Shown one piece after another: positions 18,291 to 26,937 of a stretch of DNA of 64,000 nucleotides. The stretch is from Symbiodinium sp. CCMP2592 (Eukaryota > Sar > Dinophyceae > Suessiales > Symbiodiniaceae). Numbering within the stretch: position 1 is the first letter of the stretch; the number at the start of each line of letters is the position of its first letter. The notes beneath the pieces were generated by a model. That model ran no database searches. It saw only the letters and a program-made list of their open reading frames with translations, and had not been told where the DNA came from. The stretch is taken from assembly GCA_905221615.1 (NCBI GenBank), contig CAJNDT010002890.1:1824072-1888071 (forward strand), written 5' to 3'. A program made the translations under genes and the position numbers.

Positions 18291-18540
18291 TGTTTGCGTA
18301 AACCTCTAAAGGGGTAGCTCTAACAGGTACCTACAGCAATGGCTGCATGCTCATACATATACATTCCGCTGCCCATTGGCTCACAGTGGTTTTACCATAT
18401 TGAGACAAGACAAGCTCTCCTTGCGTAGCAAGACAAAACAACTACTGTCCGTGTGCAGGGCGCTGCCCTTTGATCCTTAGGGAATAAACTGGTCATACAC
18501 CTCCTAACAAGGAGCATTTCCTTGTGGGTGTATCGGCTCA
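18291..18540 (+). repeat. 3' LTR of element 1
   Basis: 250 bp identical to 2525-2774, TG...CA termini. It is followed immediately by a C-rich stretch with no match to the 5' flank. Confidence 0.95.
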
Positions 18541-19169
18541 CCCCTACCCCCCTCCCCCCTACCCCCCCAAAGGGTCCTTATGACTAAACACATGTACCCG
18601 AGCCCCTTCTTTCGCGAGACTTGTCCCTCTAAGTTCTTTACCCGAGAGCCTTAATTACTTGTTCTGCATGAAAATATGGCGAACCTGGAAATCTCTGATC
18701 GAAACCTCTTAAAGACCTTACAGCCCTTGGAACCGAACATCCCTAGACACCCACAACAACACCCGAAAATCCTAGAACTTGAAAACCCCCACATCCCCGA
18801 ACTCCGCCGACTCAGGCGACCCCGGCGCCGACCACTTGGCCAACCTCCTGCTGCCCAAACTCCAGGAATCCTGTCCTGTCTCAATCGCAGTTGTCTCTGT
18901 GGTTAACCATGTTCAAGAAATATGTCCAAGGGTCCCACCAAGATTGGAAACTCAGATGGACTACAGTGGGGACTGCAGGTAGGATGTAGGGGTCGTTGCA
19001 CAGCGGTCGATTTTGCAACGTGGAGTCGTTCAATGGCATAGCCAGTCAGCTTGTACCAGAACCGGACCCTGCATGGGTTGGGCTGTCGCAGTGTGGGGAG
19101 AACGCTTTCATGAGAACCTGGTTGTGGGTTGAAGGGTTGAGGGTTTCGTGTGGGCTAGCATGTACCTGG
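18541..19169. other. Intergenic; C-rich start, no gene seen
   Basis: Begins with a C-rich run (18541-18567) and continues as ordinary sequence. A 76-codon plus-strand ORF at 18676-18906 is Pro/Arg/Leu-rich and unrecognised. Confidence 0.5.
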
Positions 19170-19252
19170 ACCCTAAGGAACCTACCTTTTTTGGGCCCCC
19201 TAGTAGGATTTCCTTATATAAGTCCCTAAAAAGGTAAGTTATTTGGGGTTAA
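19170..19252. mobile_element. MITE-like element (family L), second copy
   Basis: Left arm CCCTAAGGAACCTACC and right arm ending GGGGTTAAGG, in reverse orientation to the 1481-1563 copy. No flanking duplication is visible. Confidence 0.6.
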
Positions 19253-19352
19253 GGTATCTCTTGGGGGTATCCCACATGCGGCACATGCGGAAACACGAGG
19301 TTTGCTGCTTACAAGGACTGGAGTTTGGAGGCCTGTGAGGTTTTGGGAGATG

Positions 19353-19462
19353 CCCAGAGCTTTCAAAACCCCTTAATTAAGGAATATTTCTTAAATCATA
19401 TTGGAGATCCTACTATAATTTAAGGTATGTTCCTTAATTCAGGGGATTTTGGAGTCTCTGGG
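19353..19462. mobile_element. MITE-like palindromic element (family A)
   Basis: Termini CCCAGAGC...GTCTCTGGG with internal CCTTAATTAAGG and TTAAGGTATGTTCC boxes. Slightly diverged from the 50393 copy. Confidence 0.75.
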
Positions 19463-19653
19463 TGGGATACTGCCCCAAATCATAATAATGACTGCTACTA
19501 TAGAAACCCTACATTCTACCATACAGGTACTTAGGACCCCTTGGGTTGGGAAATGAGCGCTACAGGAACGTCCGCCGCCTGCACCTCGGAGCGGTAGTTC
19601 AGCGCCTGGAGCAGATGAAGAGCTCCGAGTCCGTCCTCTACGTCATGTGCCTC

Positions 19654-19971
19654 TTGGGGGGTTTGGGGGGTTTGAGGGTTTAGGGGTTTGGGGGGTTTGG
19701 GGGGTTTGGGGGTTTGGTGGTTTGGGGGTTTAGGGTTTGGGGGTTTGGGAGTTTGGGGTTTTGGGGGTTTGGGGGTTGAGGGTTTGGGGGTTTGGGGTTT
19801 GGGGGTTTGGGGGTTTGGGGGTTGAGGGTTTGGGGCTTTGGGGTTTGGGGGTTTGGGGGCTTAGGGGGTTTAGGGTTTGGGGGTTTGGGGGTTTAGGGGT
19901 TTGGGGGTTTGGGGGTTTGGGGGTTTAGGTTTTGGGGGCTTAGGGGTTTAGGGTTTGGGGGTTTGGGGTTT
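19654..19971 (+). repeat. G-rich telomere-like array (GGGTTTGGGG type), 318 bp
   Basis: The longest such array here, built from TTTGGGGG, TTTAGGG and TTGAGGG variants, all G-rich on the plus strand. It has high G-quadruplex potential. The Gly/Val/Leu/Trp ORF read through it is an artefact of the repeat. Confidence 0.9.
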
Positions 19972-19981
19972 ATTGAATCTT

Positions 19982-20118
19982 GCTTGGAGAGTCGGGGGAC
20001 GTAGCAAGTACATGTATATAGGCATTTTTAGAAAGACATTAAAACATCATGATCCAATTACTTATCGGCTAGGCCTACTTAGACTGCCTACCTAATTACC
20101 AGGTCCTCCACCCTCCAA
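19982..20118. mobile_element. Degenerate MITE-like element (family B)
   Basis: The left end GCTTGGAGAGTCGGGGGAC matches the family B terminus with one change. The right end, GTCCTCCACCCTCCAA, is a weaker match to the other arm. Confidence 0.45.
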
Positions 20119-21057
20119 ATATAAGGTTCGAAAAAATGGTAGCACCATCCTCGCACAGACTTTGTGCTTCTACTAACCATCAGGGAGTACCAAAGCCTAT
20201 TCTGGTCATTGCGGCTTCCTTATTGGGCAGTCTGAATCCACCCCCGAAGTTCAAGACCTGAATGCTCGAAACCCCTAAATCAAACCTCAAATCTCAACGT
20301 TAGACTGATTCCTCAAACCAACAGCTGTGGAACTTTATTCGGCGAAGGCTAGCTCTATCTAGTTTCCTACACATGTTTAGGGCTCGGGATTTGCGGACGG
20401 GACTTCAGGGCTCAGGATTGATTGGTTTGGGCTCGTTTGGGATTTGGGTCAGTTGACGGGGTTGCTTAAACCATATAGCCATATAGGTCCCCAAGGAGAG
20501 GCAAAAGAAAGCAAAGTACATGGGGACCAACCAGCGTGCGGAGTGGCTTCACGCCGAGTTTCCAACATAGAGGTTCGTCTTAATTGGTCCTCATGGTACG
20601 GATCGCATGAGACACGGTTTCAAACTAGGTCCACCCATTTTCCGAACAAGGCACTCGTGTTTTGTTGCAAGATGGGCTGTCATATAGACCCGATTCTAGA
20701 CAGTAAGATGTTCATATGAGGCATTCTTTAGGTAGTATCGGGCGCGCCGTGAGACCCTATAACTGCTCTGGAGCAAAGCACTGCACTAAGGAGGGTTTCT
20801 GCTGGGTGGTCAATCCCTGAAGTATAAGTATCGGCCTCTTGATCATAGCGCCTTTCATTTGCGAGTGACATAGGTGTAGGGTTCTGTTGAGGTGATACAC
20901 CGTGGCTCCTGTAGATACAGGGTTATGGGTTTCGGTTTAAGGTTCAGTGCTTTTGATTAGCTTTGCAGTAGTGAAAGTAGTAGCCACAAACTCTGAACAG
21001 CCTTGCCATGCAGGTGCCCCGACAACTACAATCCAACTGACCAGTGCTTTGCCAAAG
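20119..21057. other. Intergenic, no gene seen
   Basis: Ordinary sequence. The 91-codon ORF at 20444-20719 shows no motif or composition that supports coding. Confidence 0.5.
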
Positions 21058-21173
21058 CACATGGGAGTTTCCCAAAATTAGGGGTACCTTATTTGGGGGG
21101 GGTCCTTATAATCGGGATCCTACTATTTAGGGTACTAGACTAGGGTCCCCTCTTTTCGGAAACTCCCACGTGG
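21058..21173. mobile_element. MITE-like element (family G)
   Basis: Inverted termini CATGGGAGTTTCC and GGAAACTCCCACG around an AT-rich centre carrying GGGTACC-like words. A partial relative starts at 47973. Confidence 0.65.
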
Positions 21174-21511
21174 TTCATGCTGGCTTGACAGTTTAGTTTG
21201 TTGGTTCAACCGGATCCTCTGAGCTTCAAGGGTAGATAGGGGCCGTAAGCCTTGGGATAGAGTTCTGTCCGGGTTCAGCAAGAGCTCCTTTAAGGAACCT
21301 ATGAGGGTCGCTATACGAGTTTAGTGCAAGGCCTGAATCATCGGGATATAGCCGGTATACTGTGGTAACCATGACGTAACTTACCGCAACCAGGGACAGA
21401 AGGGGATTGTATTGCCCAATGCTTGTGGGGTTTCGTAACGAGGCAATCCGCAGAAATTGGCGAAAGCAGCTCCAATCGCATGAGGATCCAGACTGACTTA
21501 CAGTATCGTTC

Positions 21512-21553
21512 TATATGTATGTATGTATGTATATATATATATATATATATATA
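21512..21553. repeat. (TATG)n(TA)n microsatellite
   Basis: TATG tetramers grading into about 20 bp of TA repeats. Confidence 0.9.
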
Positions 21554-21668
21554 GTCCTCAACGTGACAAGTAATCCTAAGCCCGAAACCCCAAGCCCATA
21601 TACTATATACAGCTCTTGGGCTGTAGATGACTCCGAAGATAGACTGTTACAGGGGGCGGAGGCAGTAG

Positions 21669-21858
21669 TATAGGAGCCTTAACCATTACCCATACTATTT
21701 CGGGGGTTCCTTATTATCATCATAGTACAGTATACAGAATATACCCCAAAACCCTATTCTAATCATTAAGGCCCCTTATGCGTAAAACCCTCATAGAGCC
21801 CTTATAGAACCCTCAAAGGACCCTTTTGAAGGAACCCTGTTGAAATTATTAAGGCCCC
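21669..21858. mobile_element. MITE-like element (family M), long form
   Basis: Starts TAGGAGCCTTAACCATTA, contains CCCCAAAACCCTATTCTAAT, and ends with ATTATTAAGGCCCC, the reverse complement of the family start. Several short and long forms occur in the window. Confidence 0.65.
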
Positions 21859-21955
21859 ACCTCTAGCACTATCATCCCCTTAACCCCGCAAAGACCCCAC
21901 TTGCCAAGGCAGGTTTAGTCGGAGGTTCGGGCTTGGGGTTATAGGGTTCAGTATT

Positions 21956-22052
21956 GTTGATGAAATGAATCCTGCATTACCTTAAGGACCCGAAACTATG
22001 GGAAGCATGATATATTCCTTATGATGGGTAATGCAGGATTTGTATCATCAAC
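21956..22052. mobile_element. MITE-like element (family D)
   Basis: 97 bp with long inverted arms: GTTGATGAAATGAATCCTGC at the left and GCAGGATTTGTATCATCAAC at the right. Other copies are at 36512, 36924, 38310 and 52222. Confidence 0.8.
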
Positions 22053-22151
22053 CGTAGTAGTTCCTTTTCGGGGTTCATATCTAGAATCCTATAAGGTAAT
22101 CCCAAAAAAGCAACTACTATGGAGTCTATGGGTATGGCGTACCTATCATCA

Positions 22152-22283
22152 CTTGGAGGGTCGGGGGACTTAGTAAGTAGGTCATAAGTAGACTTATAAG
22201 TACCCTAAAAGGGATCCTAATTGGGGTTGTGGTACTTATAAGTCTCTAAAACAACTACTTACTAAGTCCCCCGACCCTCCAAG
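22152..22283. mobile_element. MITE-like element (family B), near-perfect hairpin
   Basis: Arms of about 28 bp start CTTGGAGGGTCGGGGGACTT and end AAGTCCCCCGACCCTCCAAG. Flanked on both sides by CA, a possible 2-bp target duplication. Confidence 0.85.
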
Positions 22284-22391
22284 CAACCGTAGTACGCAGG
22301 GGTTCAGGATCCTTCTTTTGGTTTGCGGCTTTGGGGCTTTGAGGTCGGCGGTGTCAGACGGAGGGTTTGAGTTTTGATATACGGCCTCAAA

Positions 22392-22474
22392 GGTTTAGGG
22401 TTTCGGGGTTTAGGGTTTAGGGGTCTAGGGTTTACGGGTCTAGGGTTTAGGGGTTTAGCGGTTTAGGGTTTAGG
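22392..22474 (+). repeat. Telomere-like TTTAGGG array
   Basis: About 83 bp of TTTAGGG variants with CGGGG and GTCTAGGG interruptions. Confidence 0.85.
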
Positions 22475-23041
22475 AAAGGTTTCAGGAGGGTTTATTGCTG
22501 AAATTTGATAGTAAGGATTTTAGTTATGAAGGTCTCTGTAATATTCTATACGGAGAGTCTCTGTTGAGGCTTCAGCATTTCGGTCTCGTGTATAGGTCCG
22601 GACACTTCTAGTAGAGTTCTAAGTCCCCCTTCTAGAATCAGATTTCCAAATTCTCGTGTGTTGGAGTGCGTGTGACAGTCCCAGGATTTGTTGAGACGAG
22701 GCTTGCGGTTGTGCCAGTCTTGCGCGCTGGATTCGAAAACGTGCCATCGTGAAACCTTAGTAAAATCCCGAAGAGTCAAACCGGCAGACAATTTACCCCA
22801 GAACACATGTCTTAAGGAGTATGCTGTCTTTGTCGCGCGGGCACTGGATCGCGCTACTCGGATGTTTGTTGGGAAGTTGTCTTTTGTCAGCTTAGTGGGT
22901 AGGGCTCGGGTGTACTACTTCTTTTCCGAAAATTCCGGTATGATATGTGGTCGGAAGAATTTCGAGTATTAGTTCCGTCTTTCCCCTACAAGTATATTCT
23001 GGTCTACCTCCAAGCCCTACTCCAACTCAAGGCTCCTAATG
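22475..23041. other. Intergenic, no gene seen
   Basis: ORFs of 86 and 94 codons overlap on opposite strands and lack motifs. Confidence 0.5.
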
Positions 23042-23129
23042 TAGTGGCCTTTATTGATAATTGCCTATGCTGTTTTCCGGGTTCCTTATTCTATTTAGAG
23101 TAGGATATACCCCAAAACCCCATTCTAAT
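23042..23129. mobile_element. Left half of a family M MITE split by element 2
   Basis: Carries the CCCCAAAACCCCATTCTAAT block, broken exactly at CTAAT, the target duplication of element 2. The right half resumes at 33886 with TATTAAGGCCC. Confidence 0.75.
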
Positions 23130-23389
23130 AGCGAAAACTCGAACACGCTGCTGGCGTGGCTCAAGGGAAAATTGTCGAATGAGTTCTCCGTGGTTGGGTG
23201 TGGGGTGGTTTGGTGTGCCCTCTGCCCGACCCGGTCATCCTCTTCGTCCTGGCCCCTTTTTGCAAGCCTCCTTTCCGGGTGTTCAGGGAGTTAGGGGTTT
23301 GGGGGTAGTTCGTTCAGGGGTTCGGGGCTATAGGAGGAGGGGATAGGCTCGAGGCCCAAGGTAGGGTCTGGGGTAGTCTAAGTTTTGTG
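23130..23389 (+). repeat. 5' LTR of element 2
   Basis: 260 bp matching 33623-33880. The ends carry a short imperfect inverted repeat (AAAACT near the start, AGTTTT near the end). A TGGGTGATGAGCC primer-site candidate begins at 23388, overlapping the last two bases. Confidence 0.9.
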
Positions 23390-23393
23390 GGTG

Positions 23394-25316
23394 ATGAGCC
23401 CAAAGTCCATGGAAACCCCGCGCGAACTTCGTGTTGATGAACAGGTTCTAGAACCGACGTACGAAGGTGCGTTGGCTCTCGGACCTTCAGGACGTCCTGC
23501 AGCCTCAACCGTCTTGGAGGCTATGGATGTAGTGGAGACTGTTGGAGAGGGTCCTGGGGCTGAAGAGGCCGCAGTGGCGGCGGATGAACCAGCAGCTGGA
23601 TCGCCGATGAGACTTTCAACCTCGCTCTCATCGATGGAGAGAGGAAGGACAGCGGCCAGGGATGGACGACGACGAGCGCCGAGCACTGCCTCGGGGGGCA
23701 CGACTGATGCCAGGTTGGACAGACTGACAGGTCTGGTGGAAGCGATGCTGGTGCGAATGGATGACGACCGACGAAGCCATGTGTCGCACACCACTCGTGC
23801 GAGCAGAGCATCAACCGCCAGGATGCCGGAGCCACTGGGCTCTTGGGGTGGTTTTGGGATTGGGTTTCGGGGCTTTCCTGGAACGCAAGGGCCATTTCCG
23901 TCTCAGCCGTCCTGGGTTCCCGCAGGGTGGATTCCGAACGTGGCTCCCGGATATGAGATTCCGGCATTAGCCGCATCCGCGGGTCCTGCTACCGCTGCAG
24001 AACCGCTCTCGCAATCAGGTGCAGTGCATACTCAGGTTCTAGGTGCTGCAGGTTTTCCGCGTGCCGCGGATGCTCAGGTCCCAGGTGCCACAGGTTTTCC
24101 TCCAGGTGCAGTGAATGCTCAGGTCAAAGGTGCCGCAGGTTTTCCTCCAGGTGCAGTGCATGCTCAGGTCCCAGGTGCCGCAGGTTTTCCGCCCAGTGCA
24201 GAGAATGCTCAGGTCCCAGGTGCCACAGGTTTTCCGCCCGGTGCAGAGAATGCTCAGGTCCCAGGTGCCGCAGGTTTTCCTCCAGGTGCAGTGAATGCTC
24301 AGGTCCCAGGTGCCGCAGGTTTTCCGCCAGGTGCAGAGAACACTCCTGTCTCCAGTGCCACAGGTTTTCCGTCAGGTGCAGAGAACGCTCAGGCCTCCAG
24401 TGCCGCAGGTTTTCCACCAGGTGCAGAGAACGCTCGGGTCTCCAGTGTCACAGGTTTTCCGCCGGGTGTCTTAAGGGCACAGGTACAAGGTCAAGCCAGT
24501 CCATATGGAGACGTTTTTAATGCACAAGTGTCAAGTGTTGCAAGCTGTCAAGCCGTGAGTGCTCCCAATCCTCAGGTGTCCGAAGCTTCTTACTTTCAAA
24601 TGCCGAGCGCCTCAGCTCCTCAGGCTTCGCCCGTTGGGTTTGATTCTCAGGTACTGCCAGGTGCAGAAGGTCCTCAGGCAACAGAGTCTTCTGCTTGGCC
24701 CCTTCAACCCCAAGGATCACATGCCACGGCTGGTTTTGGAGTTCAGACGCCAAGTTTTTCCCCTTGGGTTAAGGCAACCATGAGGATTCCATCTCAACCT
24801 GGGGTTCCTTCTGTCTATGGGGATGCCGATACCCGCCCAGAGGTTAGGTCACAAGGTTCCTTTGTGTCTGCTGACTCAGGTCCAAAGCAGTTTTTCATAG
24901 GGGATTCTCCGGGCGACCTTCCCCCCGGCCTAGGCCCGATCTTGACACCAGCTCCAGTGGCGCCTAGCCGACTTGAAGCAGAACGTTGCGTGACCAAAGT
25001 CAAACCGAGGATTGTCTATCCCTTCTCTCCGGAAGGTTCTGAGATTAGGCCTCCTACAAGCACTCCTCCTAGGACCCCACCGCCGGTTCTGAGGTTTCGG
25101 TCCCCGTCGCCGCCCAGAGATCCTCCCGCAGTGATCCCTCTTTGCGGCAATGAAGGTGCACGGTTCTCCGAAGTGTTTCGCCCCAGTCCCCCTTCGGCTG
25201 GGTTTGTTTTCCCGCCTCCTCCGGCGGTGCAACCTCCTTCTCGATCTGAGGAACCAAGCAGTACGTGCAGGCATTGCCAAAGCTTGAGGATTACACCCCG
25301 GATCAAGGGGCTGTGA
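23394..25316 (+). CDS. gag: Gag N-terminal part of element 2, with 15-residue tandem repeats
   Basis: The start at 23394 (MSPKSMETPREL) is the first ATG and lies only 4 nt after the LTR, so there is almost no leader. The first 150 residues are Ala/Glu/Arg-rich with a coiled-coil-like LDRLTGLVEAMLVRMDDDR. From 24033 to 24479 there are ten near-identical units of 14-15 residues, consensus QVPGAAGFPPGAENA, then Gln/Ser/Pro-rich sequence and a Pro-rich C-terminus with a CRHC pair. It is low-complexity, probably disordered. The frame ends at 25316; the continuation (KLEDYTPDQG..., GDWLVTITPVIG) is found in another frame up to about 25412, so a pair of compensating indels has split one gag into two ORFs. 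The expected role is particle assembly. Confidence 0.75.
   Translation: MSPKSMETPRELRVDEQVLEPTYEGALALGPSGRPAASTVLEAMDVVETVGEGPGAEEAAVAADEPAAGSPMRLSTSLSSMERGRTAARDGRRRAPSTASGGTTDARLDRLTGLVEAMLVRMDDDRRSHVSHTTRASRASTARMPEPLGSWGGFGIGFRGFPGTQGPFPSQPSWVPAGWIPNVAPGYEIPALAASAGPATAAEPLSQSGAVHTQVLGAAGFPRAADAQVPGATGFPPGAVNAQVKGAAGFPPGAVHAQVPGAAGFPPSAENAQVPGATGFPPGAENAQVPGAAGFPPGAVNAQVPGAAGFPPGAENTPVSSATGFPSGAENAQASSAAGFPPGAENARVSSVTGFPPGVLRAQVQGQASPYGDVFNAQVSSVASCQAVSAPNPQVSEASYFQMPSASAPQASPVGFDSQVLPGAEGPQATESSAWPLQPQGSHATAGFGVQTPSFSPWVKATMRIPSQPGVPSVYGDADTRPEVRSQGSFVSADSGPKQFFIGDSPGDLPPGLGPILTPAPVAPSRLEAERCVTKVKPRIVYPFSPEGSEIRPPTSTPPRTPPPVLRFRSPSPPRDPPAVIPLCGNEGARFSEVFRPSPPSAGFVFPPPPAVQPPSRSEEPSSTCRHCQSLRITPRIKGL
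24033..24479 (+). repeat. 45-bp tandem repeat array inside gag
   Basis: Ten units, the first 42 bp and the other nine 45 bp, encoding GAAGFPPGA-type peptides. Unit variants (VPG, VSS, ASS, VKG) suggest growth by unequal exchange while the frame was kept. Confidence 0.9.
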
Positions 25317-25397
25317 TCTTAGGTGACTGGTTGGTTACCATCACCCCTGTGATAGGTTCCCTTACCCCTGGCGCGGCCACTTGGTTCAAAGACCATC

Positions 25398-26471
25398 TTG
25401 ACCCGGGTCAGTGAGCATTATGCTTCTTGGTTGGCCAGTGACCCCGTCACTCGACTTACGATTCGGACTCAGGCAATCGCTGACGGTGCCGTCGCCTCTG
25501 CGCAGCCTGGCACTTCGTTGCTGGAGCAGCGGCTCACCACACTCCTTGTGGATGCAGTTCCGAGTGCAATGAAAACTGAGGTGATCACTGTCAGAGCCCT
25601 TACCACCGTTGAAATCCTGTTTCTTTTGCATACACGCTACCAGCCAGCAGGCCAGGCAGAGAAGGCTTCCATACTTCAGTTCTTGGTGAGCCCGGATCCA
25701 CCGAAGGATGCACAAGCTGCTGTGAAAAGCCTTCGTCGATGGCTGCGTTGGCTGGCACGCTCCACTGAGTTGCAGCTTGCCCCTCCAGATGCCTCTTTGC
25801 TGGTTAAAGCCGTTGACAAATTGGGATCTGCCTACCTCTCGGACCCTTCCGCTGTGTTCAGGGTTCAAGCCTTTCGATTGCAGCATAGCGTGGACCACCT
25901 GCCTAGTCAGGACTCCTCGGTGTCGCTAGCTCAGCTCTACCTTGCAGAGTTGGAAACGCTGCTTTTGGTTGCCCCGGACCCCAAAAAGCAAAGGGTTGCC
26001 GCTCTAGACTCCTCGGCCGCTGACAAGCCGGAGGAGACCAAAGGCAAAGGCAAGGGCCGAGAGAAGGGCGCGAAACCCAATGAGGGAGGCGAGAAAGAGG
26101 TGTGTCGTCAGTTCTCTTCCGAGAAGGGGTGTCCCAGAGGCAATACCTGCAAGTATGTGCATCAAACCCATACCGGGATGACTGGTCGGTGCTTCAATTG
26201 TGGAGGCAAGCATCTTAAGAGCGAGTGTACTTCTCCGGGTGGATATGCCGTCGCCAAGGCCAAGGCAGAGGCTAAGGCAGACTCGAAAAGGGCTGCCCGC
26301 AAAGCCCATGTTGAGCAGCCATCTTCCAGTGCCGGCGAACCCGCCAATGAAGAAGCTGAGTCTTCTGGCCCTGCGTTGGGCCCTTCAACCGCTCAGGCCA
26401 TCGGTGAGGCGGCCTCGTCTCTCAGGCAAGAGCTCCTTAAGCGTAGATCCCGACCCCCGAGCCGGAGATGA
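25398..26471 (+). CDS. gag: Gag C-terminal part of element 2: capsid-like region, CCCH and CCHC-like fingers
   Basis: Same frame as the N-terminal ORF. Residues 1-200 are a helical capsid-like region (ALTTVEILFLLHTRYQPAGQ, LRRWLRWLARSTEL) of the type found in dinoflagellate copia gags. A Lys/Gly-rich basic linker follows, then a CCCH finger (C-x8-C-x5-C-x3-H in CRQFSSEKGCPRGNTCKYVH) and a CCHC-type knuckle reading CFNCGGKHLKSEC, spaced C-x2-C-x3-H-x4-C, one residue short of the retroviral spacing. The C-terminus is Ala/Glu-rich. The fingers should bind RNA for packaging. The protease lies in the +1 frame and starts near the end of this ORF. Confidence 0.8.
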   Translation: MTRVSEHYASWLASDPVTRLTIRTQAIADGAVASAQPGTSLLEQRLTTLLVDAVPSAMKTEVITVRALTTVEILFLLHTRYQPAGQAEKASILQFLVSPDPPKDAQAAVKSLRRWLRWLARSTELQLAPPDASLLVKAVDKLGSAYLSDPSAVFRVQAFRLQHSVDHLPSQDSSVSLAQLYLAELETLLLVAPDPKKQRVAALDSSAADKPEETKGKGKGREKGAKPNEGGEKEVCRQFSSEKGCPRGNTCKYVHQTHTGMTGRCFNCGGKHLKSECTSPGGYAVAKAKAEAKADSKRAARKAHVEQPSSSAGEPANEEAESSGPALGPSTAQAIGEAASSLRQELLKRRSRPPSRR

Positions 26472-26937
26472 ATCTCAGTCTTCGGGCGCACCCTTTGCGT
26501 CCACAGGCAAAGGCCTCATCGACGGCGGGGCTACGTGCTGTTTGCGTGCAGCAAAGAATGCTTTTGAGTGGAATGAGGCCACCCCGACTTCCATTAAATT
26601 AGCTGTGGGAGAGGTCAATGCTTGAGTGTCCCCAGCCGGCACCCTCTTGATGCCTCCCGGGTCTCTGTGCGACCCCATCGTTGCTCTGCATGAGTTGGTA
26701 CGGATCGGCTACCGCATGACCTTTTTGTCGGTAAACAAGGTGCGCATCTGGAAACCTGGTCAGCCCGATCTGTCCTTGGATTGCTCAACCGGGTGCCCTG
26801 AGATTACTCCCAACCAGGCGTGTCAACTGATCACCGAGATTGAGCACTCTAAACGGGTGACTCAAGCGCGAGTGTCGCGCCTCACCCAGCTGCAGACCTC
26901 CTCGTTTGAGGAAGCCTTGCAAGAATTTTTGGGGTGA
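26472..26937 (+). pseudogene. Protease region of element 2 (in-frame TGA)
   Basis: In the +1 frame relative to gag, the aspartic protease signature GKGLIDGGATCCLRAA is present with its Asp codon at 26521-26523; the usual DSG/DTG is DGG here. The frame runs through a TGA at 26623-26625 (VNA-stop-VSPAG), probably a Trp codon mutated by one base, then continues through PAGTLLMPPG to a stop at 26935-26937. The next domain is in yet another frame. It is therefore a recently damaged protease rather than an intact gene. Confidence 0.75.

Larger units (their letters stand above)
2525..18540 (+). mobile_element. Element 1: 16-kb Ty1/copia-type LTR retrotransposon with accessory polyprotein
   Basis: Bounded by two identical 250-bp LTRs that begin TG and end CA. 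Internal order: PBS, gag, protease, integrase zinc region and core, methyltransferase-like domain, degenerate RT/RNase H, internal PPT-like site, then a roughly 7-kb open frame with Tpt1-like and EEP-like domains, PPT and 3' LTR. Integrase before RT is the Ty1/copia order. LTR identity implies very recent insertion or conversion. No target-site duplication is visible: the five bases before the element are CCCTC and those after are CCCCT. Typical copia elements are 5-10 kb, so the length is exceptional and is explained by the extra 3' payload. With RT broken, this copy would need enzymes supplied in trans. Confidence 0.9.

Noticed and set aside
19737..19928. Gly/Val/Leu/Trp-rich ORF
   Set aside because: Translation of the GGGTTTGGGG array.
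24124..24417. 97-codon minus-strand repetitive ORF
   Set aside because: Antisense reading of the gag 45-bp tandem repeat.
23988..24480. CRISPR-like array
   Set aside because: Regular 45-bp periodicity comes from in-frame gag repeats without unique spacers.
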